Below are positions 52,996 through 62,800 of a stretch of DNA of 64,000 nucleotides, piece after piece. The notes beneath the pieces were generated by a model, which was not told the origin of the DNA, ran no database searches, and saw only the letters and a list, made by a program, of their open reading frames with translations. The translations under genes were made by a program, and so were the position numbers. The stretch spans positions 2,604,001 to 2,668,000 of the forward strand of contig OW818657.1 in NCBI GenBank assembly GCA_942492905.1. Direction: 5' to 3'. Positions within the stretch are counted from its first letter, which is position 1. Every line of letters begins with the position of its first letter. The DNA comes from CAIZWU01 sp942492905 (GTDB taxonomy: Bacteria; Verrucomicrobiota; Verrucomicrobiia; Verrucomicrobiales; V1-33).

Positions 52996-53499
52996 ATGAG
53001 TCAGCCCCGTTTCCATTCAGCTTCCGCCCTGCCGGGCAGTGCGGCGCGGGTGTTGCTGGTGGCTTTTTTGCTGGGACACACGCCCTTGCTTCCCGTGTCA
53101 GCCGGTCTGGTGGCCGCGTTGGAGGGAGGGCATGCAGTGGAGCTTTCCCAGAGCCGGAGCGGAGTCGCCCTGACACTGCATCATGAACGCTGCGACGATC
53201 CCGCCCGCAGGCCCGGTCACGCTCCGGCAGTCGATTTGACAGCCAGTCTGGCGCCCGGGCGCGGGCACGGGACTTCCGATCATGTAGTCGAATTCCCAGT
53301 GGGTGATTGCGGGGTGGCGTTCCGGAAAATGAGCCTTGCGGGCAAACCAGCCCCCGATCAAACCGGCAGCGGTCTGACCTTGGATCAGCCGGTAATCGCT
53401 GCCCTGCAGCGGGTGCGGAATCCTGGCGCCCTGCGGCCTGAGGAAGTGCCTGATGGGCAGACAGCAGCCATGCTGCATACGGTGCGGATACTGATTTGA
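52996..53499 (+). CDS. Exported protein of unknown function
   Basis: A 167-residue product with a signal peptide (about 15-36) and a mature part containing GGHAVELSQSRSGVALTLHHERC, a cluster of Arg and His, and HGTSDHVVEFPVGDCGVAF. The pattern recalls small verrucomicrobial hypothetical proteins, but no family name can be given. Several competing frames exist on the other strand; this one has the best signal peptide and regular composition. Confidence 0.5.
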   Translation: MSQPRFHSASALPGSAARVLLVAFLLGHTPLLPVSAGLVAALEGGHAVELSQSRSGVALTLHHERCDDPARRPGHAPAVDLTASLAPGRGHGTSDHVVEFPVGDCGVAFRKMSLAGKPAPDQTGSGLTLDQPVIAALQRVRNPGALRPEEVPDGQTAAMLHTVRILI

Positions 53500-53761
53500 G
53501 GGTGAGTGGTGCCCAGACACCTCCTGCCCCCTCCTCCAGCAGATCGCCCACGCGGTGTCACGCTGCCCCCATTCCCTCGCTTCCGGGACGCGCCGTCTAG
53601 CTCCGGTTTGGTGCGCCCACGCCGGACGGCCCTTGAACCCGGCACCTGCTCCGGGCTCCACCCAACCACCATGCCAGGAAGTCTTGGTCCGGGCACATCT
53701 CCCCTAAAAACCAAGTCAACCTGAAACCCTATTCAAGGCAACCTGATAAACTAACTATATT

Positions 53762-55114
53762 ATGAAAATTCTGATCAAAACATCCATCGCCGTGCTGTCG
53801 CTTTCCTTCACGGCCCTGCAGGCCACAGCCAGCCCGGGGGATCTGCAGTTCCCACCGCAAACCTCCGGCGGACATGATTTCAATCACGCTCCGGTCGGCC
53901 AGACTTTCACTGCCACTGCCGCAGATGTGACCGCGGGTATCTATCTCACCGATGGTCTTAGTTTCACTAATTGGCTGGCCACCGTCTATCCCGGCCAGAT
54001 CATCCCGGGGTCTTATCCCTACACCATCTCTCCCGCCGTCTCGGTGCGCATCGATTTGCTGGCCGGTGAGGGCACGGGGGGCGCCTTGCTCTACTCGGAA
54101 AACCGCACCTTGGCAGCTCCCTTCAGTGGGTTTGTGGATATTGATGCCGGAGCCGCCGGGGTACAACTCGCGGTGGGTGGCAAATACACCCTGCTGCTGT
54201 CGGATGTTTCCGGCCAGTCCTATCCGCAGGGCGTCACGGGGTGGGTCGTCCCGGCTTTTACCTCCTACTCCGGAGGTAGTTCAATCCTTCAGGGGGTTCT
54301 GGGTGACGACACCAGCGATGCTTTCACGGGCGATAATTGTTTTGAAGTCCTCGATAACGTCATCACCGGCACCGATGCCGTCATCACCGCTTATGCGCCA
54401 CGGTCGCCGGGATTCATTGTCATCAACGGCGGAGTCAATCTGTATGATCACCTCTGGACGACCAATCTCAATGCTTCCAACACGGTGTTTTTGGATGGTT
54501 TGGTAAACTGGTATGAGACCGGATTGATCGTGGATTATGTGGGCGTGCGATCCTCCCAGGGGGTGATTTTGACCGGCCTCACGGTCAAACGGGCCGTCAG
54601 CCCATTGACGGTGAGCGGTTCCCTCCTTGCTGGCGGCACCCAGGGCGCCGCTTACAGCTGCCCGCTGACCGTCACGGTCAATGGGGGGCTCGCCCCCTTT
54701 GCGATCGTTGTGGAAGGATTGCCCTCCGGCTTGAGTTTTGATGGCCTGGTGGTCAGCGGTCTGCCCGCCGTTGCCGGCAGCTTCACTCCCGTCATCTCCG
54801 TCACAGATGCGCGGGGCAACGTTTCCAGTGCGGCACTGTCCCTCACCATTTCCCCGGCTCCGGCGCCTTCTGCCGTCACCTACACCATCCGGGATGAGTC
54901 CAAGGGCAAAATCACCACGGTCGGTGAGGGCTTTCTGATGGTCGGCCGCAAGAAACTCATCTGGAATTCCAGCACGATCATCAAAGTGAATAGCCCAGGC
55001 GGAAATACCAGCGTCATCAATGGCTTCGTGAAGCCGGGGCAATTGGTGCAGTGGAAAGGCCTGCTCAACAAGGCGACCAATACCGTCCTGACCAGCAAGC
55101 TGGAAATCAACTGA
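53762..55114 (+). CDS. Exported beta-sandwich protein with putative Ig domain
   Basis: A 450-residue exported protein with a signal peptide ending ATASP. The first ~280 residues are beta-rich without a recognised family, including an LAVGGKYTLLLSD segment typical of choice-of-anchor domains. A putative Ig (He_PIG) domain follows (about 285-370): GGTQGAAYSCPLTVTVNGGLAPFAIVVEGLPSGLSFDG. The last ~75 residues form a small basic domain (GKITTVGEGFLMVGRKKLIW). The upstream region ends in TGATAAACTAACTATATT directly before the ATG with no ribosome site, so the message may be leaderless or nearly so. Confidence 0.7.
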   Translation: MKILIKTSIAVLSLSFTALQATASPGDLQFPPQTSGGHDFNHAPVGQTFTATAADVTAGIYLTDGLSFTNWLATVYPGQIIPGSYPYTISPAVSVRIDLLAGEGTGGALLYSENRTLAAPFSGFVDIDAGAAGVQLAVGGKYTLLLSDVSGQSYPQGVTGWVVPAFTSYSGGSSILQGVLGDDTSDAFTGDNCFEVLDNVITGTDAVITAYAPRSPGFIVINGGVNLYDHLWTTNLNASNTVFLDGLVNWYETGLIVDYVGVRSSQGVILTGLTVKRAVSPLTVSGSLLAGGTQGAAYSCPLTVTVNGGLAPFAIVVEGLPSGLSFDGLVVSGLPAVAGSFTPVISVTDARGNVSSAALSLTISPAPAPSAVTYTIRDESKGKITTVGEGFLMVGRKKLIWNSSTIIKVNSPGGNTSVINGFVKPGQLVQWKGLLNKATNTVLTSKLEIN

Positions 55115-55149
55115 TCCCTTGATCAGGAGCAGAGGACCATCTCTTCCTC

Positions 55150-55218
55150 CCGCAAAACCCTGAGCTCTTGCTTCTTCCCACGATGGGGAAGCAGGACTCA
55201 GGCCTTGAGGTTTTGCGG
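55150..55218. terminator. Long imperfect hairpin between convergent genes
   Basis: CCGCAAAACC at 55150 pairs with GGTTTTGCGG ending at 55218. The inner arms, with GCTTCTTCCC and GGGGAAGC around a CGAT loop, continue the pairing. It sits between the stops of two convergent genes and may act as a bidirectional terminator, though no long T-run follows. Confidence 0.55.
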
Positions 55219-55277
55219 CGGATCCAAAAGGAGTTGGTCCAAGACCGTCAGCGCCGCATCAGCGATTCATCAAGAAT

Positions 55278-56609
55278 CTACTTCGCCAGAGGAGCCGTGG
55301 GTTTCGGCTGGGCGGCATCCACTTCCGCCTGGGTGGCTGGTTTCAGCTCCTGCAGGAGAACAAAAACGCCCTTTTTGTTGCCCACCACCACATCCGGCAA
55401 CTGGTCGCCGTTGATGTCCCCGGTCACCACCTGGGTGCCGACTCCGGAGTTGCTATCGATACGGTGCGGGATGAAATCCACCTCCGTGCCCCGCTTCAGT
55501 TCAAACCAATAAAGCACCGCCTCGTCGTTCCGGTCCGGATCACCCATACGGCCGTGGGACCAGAAGCGTTTTCCCGTGACGATGTCCTTCAGTCCATCAC
55601 CGTTCATGTCCACCAGATCGATGGCATGGAGTTCGGAAAACTTGACGCCATAACGGCTTTCCTCCGGCTTCTGACCGATGATGAGATGCGGTTTGAAACT
55701 GCCGTCCGCAGCCTGCTCATACCATGCGAGGCCGAAGCCATGCGCGGCCAGACTGGTGATGACATCATTCCGTCCATCGCCATTCACGTCATAGGCATAC
55801 ATCTGGGCGCCGCCGGCCTTGGCAAAGGCCACTTCATGGTGCTGCCACTCCGGATCCCCTGCCAGGGAAGCGGGTTGTTCATACCATCCGTCTTTTTCCA
55901 GGAGGTCGGCGCGGCCGTCGCCGTTCACATCACCCACTCCCATGCCGTGCGTGAAATTGCCGTACTTTTTGTCCGGGGAAATGCGGTGCCAGTCCCATGG
56001 TGCGGCTGGATTGGTCGGGTTGGGTGTGGCGTAACCGTAGGCTCCCGCGGTGATGCAGACCAGTTCCGGTTTCCCGTCCCCGGTGATGTCGGTGTAGGTG
56101 GGCGATTCGTTGTCGGTCTGCGGGAAAATCGGATGTTTCGTCCAGTGGCGATCCGCCGTTTTCGGGTTTTCGAACCACGAGGTGAATTGCCCCGGAAAAC
56201 CCACCACCAGCAGGTCCATCCAGCCATCCCTATTGAAATCCTGGGGGAAGGCGAAAAAGTTGTCAGAATAAGTGTTCTTTTTGCCCAGCCCACCCTCGAA
56301 TCCAGGCACGGTCACCTGGGTCTGTTCGCCCAACGCGAGCTGGAAAGTGGCGGCTGGCGGGTAGATTTCATGGCGTTTCCCAAAGTCCGGCCCTTCCCAC
56401 CACCACGGCCCGGCCACGATGTCGTTTTTCCCATCCTTGTTGAAATCCGCAAAGGTCGCTCCCTCACACCAGAACTGGTCGGAAAGCACGATCCGTTTGA
56501 AATTGCGCAGCACCGGGGTGGAAGCCTCAGGGGCAGCGATGGCCAGAAAGGCGGCCCCGCCGAGAGCGGTGAGGGCAAGCAAAGGGGTGGTGGCGGGTGG
56601 GAGTTTCAT
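55278..56609 (-). CDS. Exported FG-GAP/VCBS repeat protein
   Basis: A 443-residue exported beta-propeller protein. The start at 56609 (MKLPPATTPLL) gives a signal peptide ending IAAPE. At least six FG-GAP-type calcium loops are visible: DFNKDGKNDIVAG, DFNRDGWMDLLVV, DITGDGKPELVC, DVNGDGRADLLE, DVNGDGRNDVIT, DMNGDGLKDIVTG and DINGDQLPDVVVG. This is the integrin-like repeat common in PVC proteins of unknown function that often sit beside dehydrogenases. An in-frame Met further upstream is less likely as start. Confidence 0.88.
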   Translation of the reverse strand: MKLPPATTPLLALTALGGAAFLAIAAPEASTPVLRNFKRIVLSDQFWCEGATFADFNKDGKNDIVAGPWWWEGPDFGKRHEIYPPAATFQLALGEQTQVTVPGFEGGLGKKNTYSDNFFAFPQDFNRDGWMDLLVVGFPGQFTSWFENPKTADRHWTKHPIFPQTDNESPTYTDITGDGKPELVCITAGAYGYATPNPTNPAAPWDWHRISPDKKYGNFTHGMGVGDVNGDGRADLLEKDGWYEQPASLAGDPEWQHHEVAFAKAGGAQMYAYDVNGDGRNDVITSLAAHGFGLAWYEQAADGSFKPHLIIGQKPEESRYGVKFSELHAIDLVDMNGDGLKDIVTGKRFWSHGRMGDPDRNDEAVLYWFELKRGTEVDFIPHRIDSNSGVGTQVVTGDINGDQLPDVVVGNKKGVFVLLQELKPATQAEVDAAQPKPTAPLAK

Positions 56610-56809
56610 GAGTGTAATAATCAGAAGGAAGCCGCTGCCGTCCGGCAATCAGGTCCCGCCGGGGAACCGGTTCCCGGGACCTGGCCGCTGGCAAGCATGG
56701 GATGAATACCGTCGGAGGGCAGGGAATGTTTCCGGAAAAGAGGATCCCGCCTCCGGCTGTCCGGCAACCCAAGGGTCGCGAGGGCAAGCAGCGTCGTCCG
56801 TCCCCGGTA

Positions 56810-59731
56810 TCAGGGAACTGCGAAGGCGCGGATTTGGTAGTAGATCCGGTTTTCCGTGGCAGTGTTGGGGTTGCCGCCTGGCTGGACCGTGTAGGAACCG
56901 GTGGTCAGGGCATCCACCACTTCTTTCCAGAGGGTCAGATCCGTGGGATCCGTCGAGGCCCAGACGGCATAGGTGAAGCCCGGTGAAGTGGGCCAGGTGA
57001 GGGTCACCCGGCGTGCAGCGTCCATGCTCACGCTGGAGATGGCGAAACCGTCCGTGGGCAAGGTGGTGTCGGCCACTACCGCGGCGATCTGGGCATCCGT
57101 CAGGGCGGTGGAGAACAACCGGATGTCGGAGAGGTAGCCACTCCAGTTTTCCACTCCCTGGCCGCCGAAAAAGAGAGGGAGGTCGAGGTCCGGGGCTCCG
57201 GTGAGGGTGGCGGTGGCGGTGGGAACCCCGTCGCGGTAGGTAGTCAGGGAGGGCCCGTCCTTGACGACGGAGAAGTGCATCCACACGCTTTGGGGCAGAT
57301 CGGGAATATCGGCATTTTCACCGATTCCGTTCCAGTGCCATTCAAAGGCGGAAGTGGTCAGTTTGATGAACTGGCGGGGCACAAATTCCGCGCCGAAGGC
57401 GTCGAAACGGTTACCGATAATGATGTCGTTGTTGGGACCCTGATTCGATTTGACCCGGCAGGTCAGGGTGAAATCCCCGGACAGGCCAGGCGCCGGGAAA
57501 TTGCCGGAATCAGGCGGGGAACCGACCGTGACAAAAGCCCCGGTGGCGTCCACTCCGTTGAAACTGAGGACCATGCCGTGCCCCGGTTCCGTCACCCAGG
57601 CAGCGCCATCCAATCCCAGACCGCCGAATTGATCATTGCTCAGCGTGCCGGGAGCGGCTGGTCCAGAGACGGACCGGACCACGGTGCCGGCTCCGTCGTT
57701 GAGCGGCCACCATCCGTAGAGTGTGGTGGGGGGAGCCGTCGATTCCTGAATCCGCAGGCTGATGGTGGCTTCCGAGGTCAGGCCACCGGGATCGGTGACG
57801 CGCACCCGCATACTGGCGACCCCGGTATCTCCGGCGGCGGGGGTGCCGGTCAGGGCCCCATTGGGAGCCAGGCTCAGCCAGGCCGGTCCGGAGAGTGCGG
57901 TAAATGTCAGGGTGCCGCTTTCCGGGTCGGTGGCGCGCCCGGCGAGGGTTGCGGTATAGGCGGTGCCGGCGGTGGCGCTGGCCAGCACATAGGAGGGGGA
58001 GGAGAAAACCGGGGGAAGATTCGCCACGGGCAGGCGGTTAACCTGCACATCGTCAAACTGGGCGTTTACAAAGTCCCCGATGGCCCGGGCCTGTGCAGTC
58101 AGGATGACTTTGAAGTTATTGGGAAAGTTGGTGAATCCCTGCACCCCGGCCAGGTTGCCGTCGACGAACATTTGGATATTCACGCTGCCGGGAGCGGCTC
58201 CCGGGATCAGGCGCAGGCTCATGACGTGCTCGCCACCGTCGCCATCGAGCGGGTCCAGCAGAGCGAGATTATTGCCGCCGCCGGTCGGCAGCAGGGTGCC
58301 GGCGCCGCCATCGTCCCGGGCATTGTACTGCCAGCCATTTTCCCCCCGGTTCTGGGAGAAGTGCAGATAATGGGCATTGTCTCCCAAAATCCAGAGACTG
58401 GATCGGCCGGCGGTGCCGGTGTAGTCCAGCAGGACCCGTTTGACCGAGACCTCGGTCTCAACCCGCGAGTCGAACGTATCCACGGATTCCAGGCTGGTGC
58501 CGAACCAGTATTGGGAGTTGGTGGTTCCCCCGAGGGTCACGGTTCCCAAACTCACCAGCGGGGCATCATAACCGGCGGCGGCGTTGCTTTCCAGGCCCCG
58601 GGTGGTGGCAGTCCATTTGGACAGATCGCCGGAGAAGTTGTCAGACATGACCGGGGTCAAGGCCGGAGCCGGGACGATCAGGGGGGCGGTATCCGGTTTG
58701 TAGGTCCCCGCGGCAAGGCCCTGAATGGCCCGGAGCGGCAGGGCGGCTTTCCAGGTAGCCACTTCATCCATCAGGCCCTGCCAGCCTTCGCCGGTGGCAA
58801 CGGCGTCCCCGCCGAAATACATCGGGGTGAGTTCGGGCAGGGTGCCAGTGGCCACGCCGCCGACCAGAGCAATACCGTTGCGGTAGTAGGTGAAGTCTGC
58901 CCCGCTTTTCACGACCGCGTTGTGCACCCAGGTGCCGGTGGCGAAATCTGGATAGTTCAGTCCCGTGTTGAAAGTCGGGGTAATGTCGCGGTACTCAAAT
59001 TGGGTTGGCGTGAACTTGGTCCAGCCCGCATCCGGCTGGCGGTTGCCCAGGATGACGTCGTTGTTCACCGGTTGGGCGGGATCGGCGTTGGACCAGAACG
59101 TCCAGGTGAAGTCCTGGGTGGTGGAAATCGGACCGATCTGGGCGGCGTTGACGTAGGTTCCGGCGATACCGTCGAAGCCCAGCACGGAACCGCGCGTGGC
59201 ATCGGTGACCCAGGAAACTCCGCCATTCAGCTGGGCGGTATTCCCCGCGGGGACGGCGTTGGCGGTGGTGGTGCCAGTCCCTTCCTCCATGCTCCAGTAA
59301 TTGGTCATGGCGCGGAGGACCTGGCCGCGGATTTCCCCGGCCGGGAAGTCACCGGTGTGCACGTTGAGATACCACAGTCCGGCAAGGAGATCCGCCGCCT
59401 GCACTGGCGTGATCGAGGCGCTGCCAGAGATGGGATTGCTGGCGGTACCTATGCCAACCTGCACGCCTGCATTGGCCCCGGGGGCGGCCGGACCGTGAAA
59501 ATGCAGATCAGTGGCGGAACTGGGGATATCCTTCCATGACACCGTCCACGTGAGTTGGCCGGTGGCATCATTGTAACTGACCAGGCCCTTGCCCGTGGCA
59601 ACGGAACCGGTGGCGGCCTGAATGCCATCCAGGTCAGCCTGCAGCCAGGTGACCGCGGCGCCTGCGGAGAGGGTGGAACAAGTGAGCAGCGCGAGGCTGC
59701 CGATCCAGAGACGGGGGGATGATGGGTTCAT
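56810..59731 (-). CDS. Exported CHRD/LamG multidomain surface protein
   Basis: A 973-residue exported protein. The start at 59731 (MNPSSPRLWIG) is chosen for its signal peptide ending AGAA. Order: CHRD domain (about 27-140, LTWTVSWKDIPSSATDLHFHGPA and GEIRGQVL), LamG/concanavalin fold (about 145-330), a second sandwich region with SQNRGENGWQYNARDD, a putative Ig domain (about 590-680, AGTAYTATLAGRATDPESG), a second LamG (about 690-890) and a C-terminal domain with FTYAVWASTDPTDLTLW ending YYQIRAFAVP. The C-terminal domain resembles that of the CotH protein at 15090. It is divergent from the gene at 59821 across 89 bp. A binding or matrix function is likely. Confidence 0.82.
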   Translation of the reverse strand: MNPSSPRLWIGSLALLTCSTLSAGAAVTWLQADLDGIQAATGSVATGKGLVSYNDATGQLTWTVSWKDIPSSATDLHFHGPAAPGANAGVQVGIGTASNPISGSASITPVQAADLLAGLWYLNVHTGDFPAGEIRGQVLRAMTNYWSMEEGTGTTTANAVPAGNTAQLNGGVSWVTDATRGSVLGFDGIAGTYVNAAQIGPISTTQDFTWTFWSNADPAQPVNNDVILGNRQPDAGWTKFTPTQFEYRDITPTFNTGLNYPDFATGTWVHNAVVKSGADFTYYRNGIALVGGVATGTLPELTPMYFGGDAVATGEGWQGLMDEVATWKAALPLRAIQGLAAGTYKPDTAPLIVPAPALTPVMSDNFSGDLSKWTATTRGLESNAAAGYDAPLVSLGTVTLGGTTNSQYWFGTSLESVDTFDSRVETEVSVKRVLLDYTGTAGRSSLWILGDNAHYLHFSQNRGENGWQYNARDDGGAGTLLPTGGGNNLALLDPLDGDGGEHVMSLRLIPGAAPGSVNIQMFVDGNLAGVQGFTNFPNNFKVILTAQARAIGDFVNAQFDDVQVNRLPVANLPPVFSSPSYVLASATAGTAYTATLAGRATDPESGTLTFTALSGPAWLSLAPNGALTGTPAAGDTGVASMRVRVTDPGGLTSEATISLRIQESTAPPTTLYGWWPLNDGAGTVVRSVSGPAAPGTLSNDQFGGLGLDGAAWVTEPGHGMVLSFNGVDATGAFVTVGSPPDSGNFPAPGLSGDFTLTCRVKSNQGPNNDIIIGNRFDAFGAEFVPRQFIKLTTSAFEWHWNGIGENADIPDLPQSVWMHFSVVKDGPSLTTYRDGVPTATATLTGAPDLDLPLFFGGQGVENWSGYLSDIRLFSTALTDAQIAAVVADTTLPTDGFAISSVSMDAARRVTLTWPTSPGFTYAVWASTDPTDLTLWKEVVDALTTGSYTVQPGGNPNTATENRIYYQIRAFAVP

Positions 59732-59820
59732 GACAAATATTGCTGAAAGGGAGACCAATATGAATGGAACGCGTTTCAGAGTTTGCAACGCTCTGCCGGA
59801 AATGTCACTTTCAATTTAAC

Positions 59821-62800
59821 ATGCTTACCCTCCCCCCCCGATGCCGCCTCCTGATTGTCAAGGGATTTGCCCTTGCCGCAGGGTTGACCACCGCCAGCCA
59901 GGGGGCGGACAGTGTGGTGATTTTCAACGAGGTGCAATATCATCCCGCGGCAGGCGGGACGGAGTGGATAGAGCTGAGGAATCTCAATGGAGTCAATGTA
60001 GACGTCTCGGGGTGGCGCTTGAGCAGCGCAGTCGATTACCGCTTTCCGGAGGGGATCGTGATTCCCGGGCATGGATTCCTGCTGGTGGCCGCCAATCCAG
60101 CACATCCATCCCTCGCTGGGAAAGCAGCGCTGGGTCCCTTCACGGGATCCCTCGCCAACAGCGGTGAAACACTGCGTCTGCGGAATCAAACCGACCGCAT
60201 CATGGATGAAATGACCTGGTCGGATGGCGGGGACTGGCCGGTCGGGGCGGATGGCTCGGGTTCCACCCTGGCAAGGACGCAACAGGGGACCGCCGCGACC
60301 GGGCCGGAAAACTGGACCGCCAGTCCGGAGCCCGGGGGCACGCCCAAGGCCTCCAATTTCGCCGCCGCCGGAGCGCCCGCAGCGGTGAATCCGGTGATCT
60401 CCCGCACCGATACCTGGAAGGCCCGGGCGGAAAACACCGCGCCCCCGGCCGGTTGGAAGGCGATTGGCTTTGATGATAGCACGTGGACCAGTGGAGCGGC
60501 GGCCTTTTATGCGGGCACGCCGGCCTCGTCGGGAGCGGGCGAAGGCCTGTTGGCGTGGTGGCCTCTGAATGAAACCACGGGCACAACCGCCGCCAACGCC
60601 GCTCCCGGAGGGACGGCTGCCAGCCTGCAGGGAGCCACTTGGATCAATGATGCGGTCCGGGGACGGGTCTTGTCGTTGGAAGGAGGCAGCGATTACGTTT
60701 CCGCCGGGGCCACCGCGGTGCCGGTGATGACCCTGACCAATGATTTCACCTGGGTTTTCCACGCCTGGAGCGGGGAGACCGGCACCAGCAGCGTCATTCT
60801 GGGCAACCGCTACAGTCCGTCAGGAAGCGATTTCAACCCACGCGAGTTCATCAAATTCACGCCTGGTCAGTTTGAGTTCCACCGGAATGGCGGGGGCGAA
60901 AACATCGATTACCCTGACCTCCCCACCGGCAGCTGGGTGCATCATGCGGTGGTGAAAAAGGGGGCCTCCCTGACTTATTTCCGGAATGGAACCGCCGCCG
61001 GTTCGGCCACGATCACTCAACCCACCCAAAATCCGCAGCCGTTGTATTTCGGGGGCGACCGCACCGCGGAAAACTGGTCGGGCCGCCTCGACGATGTCGC
61101 GCTGTGGACGAAGGCGCTTCCGGCCTCCTCCGTGGCAGGATTGGCCTCGGGTTCGTTCACGCCACTGACTGCTCCCACGGATCCTGACGGCGGGGCCAGT
61201 CTGGCGACAGAATTGCCGGCGGGCAGCAGCACCTTTTATTTCCGGAAGACCTTTTCCTTCTCCGGCAACCCCGCCCTGACCACCCAGACTCTCGATCATC
61301 TGGTGGACGATGGGGCGGTTTTCCATCTCAACGGCGTTGAAATCCAGCGGGTGAATTTACCGGCGGGGGCGGTGTCCCATGCCACCTTGGCGGGCACAGA
61401 AATCACGGACGCCGCCTGGTCCGGGGCCATCACCTTGCCAGGCACCGCCCTGGTTTCCGGAACCAATGTCCTGGCGGTGGAGGTGCACCAGCAGGCGGCG
61501 GTGGACCCTGACATGCTTTTTGCGGCTTCCCTGACCACCACGGAGGAACCTGCTCCCTTGCCCGGATTGGTTCCCGGTCTGGTCCTCAACGAGATCACTT
61601 CTGCCACTGATCCCGCCTTCCGGGTGGAACTTGCCAACGAAGGCACCCAGCCAGTCCTCCTGACGGGCTGGACGCTGCGTTCCTCCAGCGGAGCCGCGGT
61701 TTCCCTGCCGGCCCAGTCCCTGCCGGCGGGAGGATTCCTCTCTCTGGATGCGGGGGCGCTGGGTTTTATTCCGCTGGATGGCGACCGGCTGTTTTTGATC
61801 GCTCCGGATGGCCTCCTCACCGATGCGCGGGCGGTGACCAACCGTCTCCGCGGCCGCCTTGACGGGCAATGGTTATACCCGGCGGCTTCCACGCCAGGCA
61901 CGGCGAATGCCTTCCCGCCCGCCAGCGAGGTGGTGATCAATGAAATCATGTATCATGCCCGCCCGCTGGCGGCCATGCCCGGAACTCCGGCGACTTATGG
62001 CACCAGTTCCCTACTGGGCTGGAATGCGGCCTGGCGTTATCTGGCGGATGGCTCCAACCCCGGTGACACCTGGGAAACCGTGACCCATCCTGCCGCCGGA
62101 GGCTGGCTCACGGGCACCGGGCCGATTGGTTATGAATCGTCGCCCGGAGTGCCGGTGCATCCCTTCATGACCACGCTGGCGGCACCGGCGGGGCAAAGCC
62201 CGTTTGTGAGGACCTATTTTTTCGAAAGCGAATTCACCCTGACTGCGGCGCAGATTGCGGCGATTTCTGCTCTGCAGATCACTCATGAATTTGACGACGG
62301 GGCAATCATTCATCTCAATGGGACCGAGGTTCGCCGTTTCCAAATGCCCGCGGAACCGGTCACCGCGGCCTCCTTCGCCACCGGCACCGGCGATGCGGTC
62401 CTGACTGGACCCGTGATCCTCCCCGGGGCTGCCGCGCTGCTTGTGCCGGGCTTGAACCGGATTTCGGTGGAGGTCCATCAGGGCAACGAAGGCAGCAGCG
62501 ATATCGTTTTTGCCCTGTCGTTGGAAGCCTTGGCGGAATTGACGCCCGCCGTCCCGTCACAGCCTTTCCGGGATTCGGATGAACAATGGATCGAACTGTA
62601 TAACAAAGGCACGGCTGCGGTGGACCTCACCGGCTGGAAGCTCGGCGGGGCGGTGGATTTCAGTTTTCTGCCCGGTACCTCGCTCGCTCCGGGAGGATAT
62701 CTCGTGGTGTCGGGCAATGCGGCCGTGTTCGCCGCTGCGCATCCCGGACAGCCTCTGGCCGGAGTCTGGAGCGGCAGTTTGTCAGGCAGCGGTGAGCGGA

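Noticed and set aside
57275..59539. Plus-strand open frame of 754 codons opposite the CHRD/LamG gene
   Set aside because: Glycine-rich shadow frame without recognisable domains.
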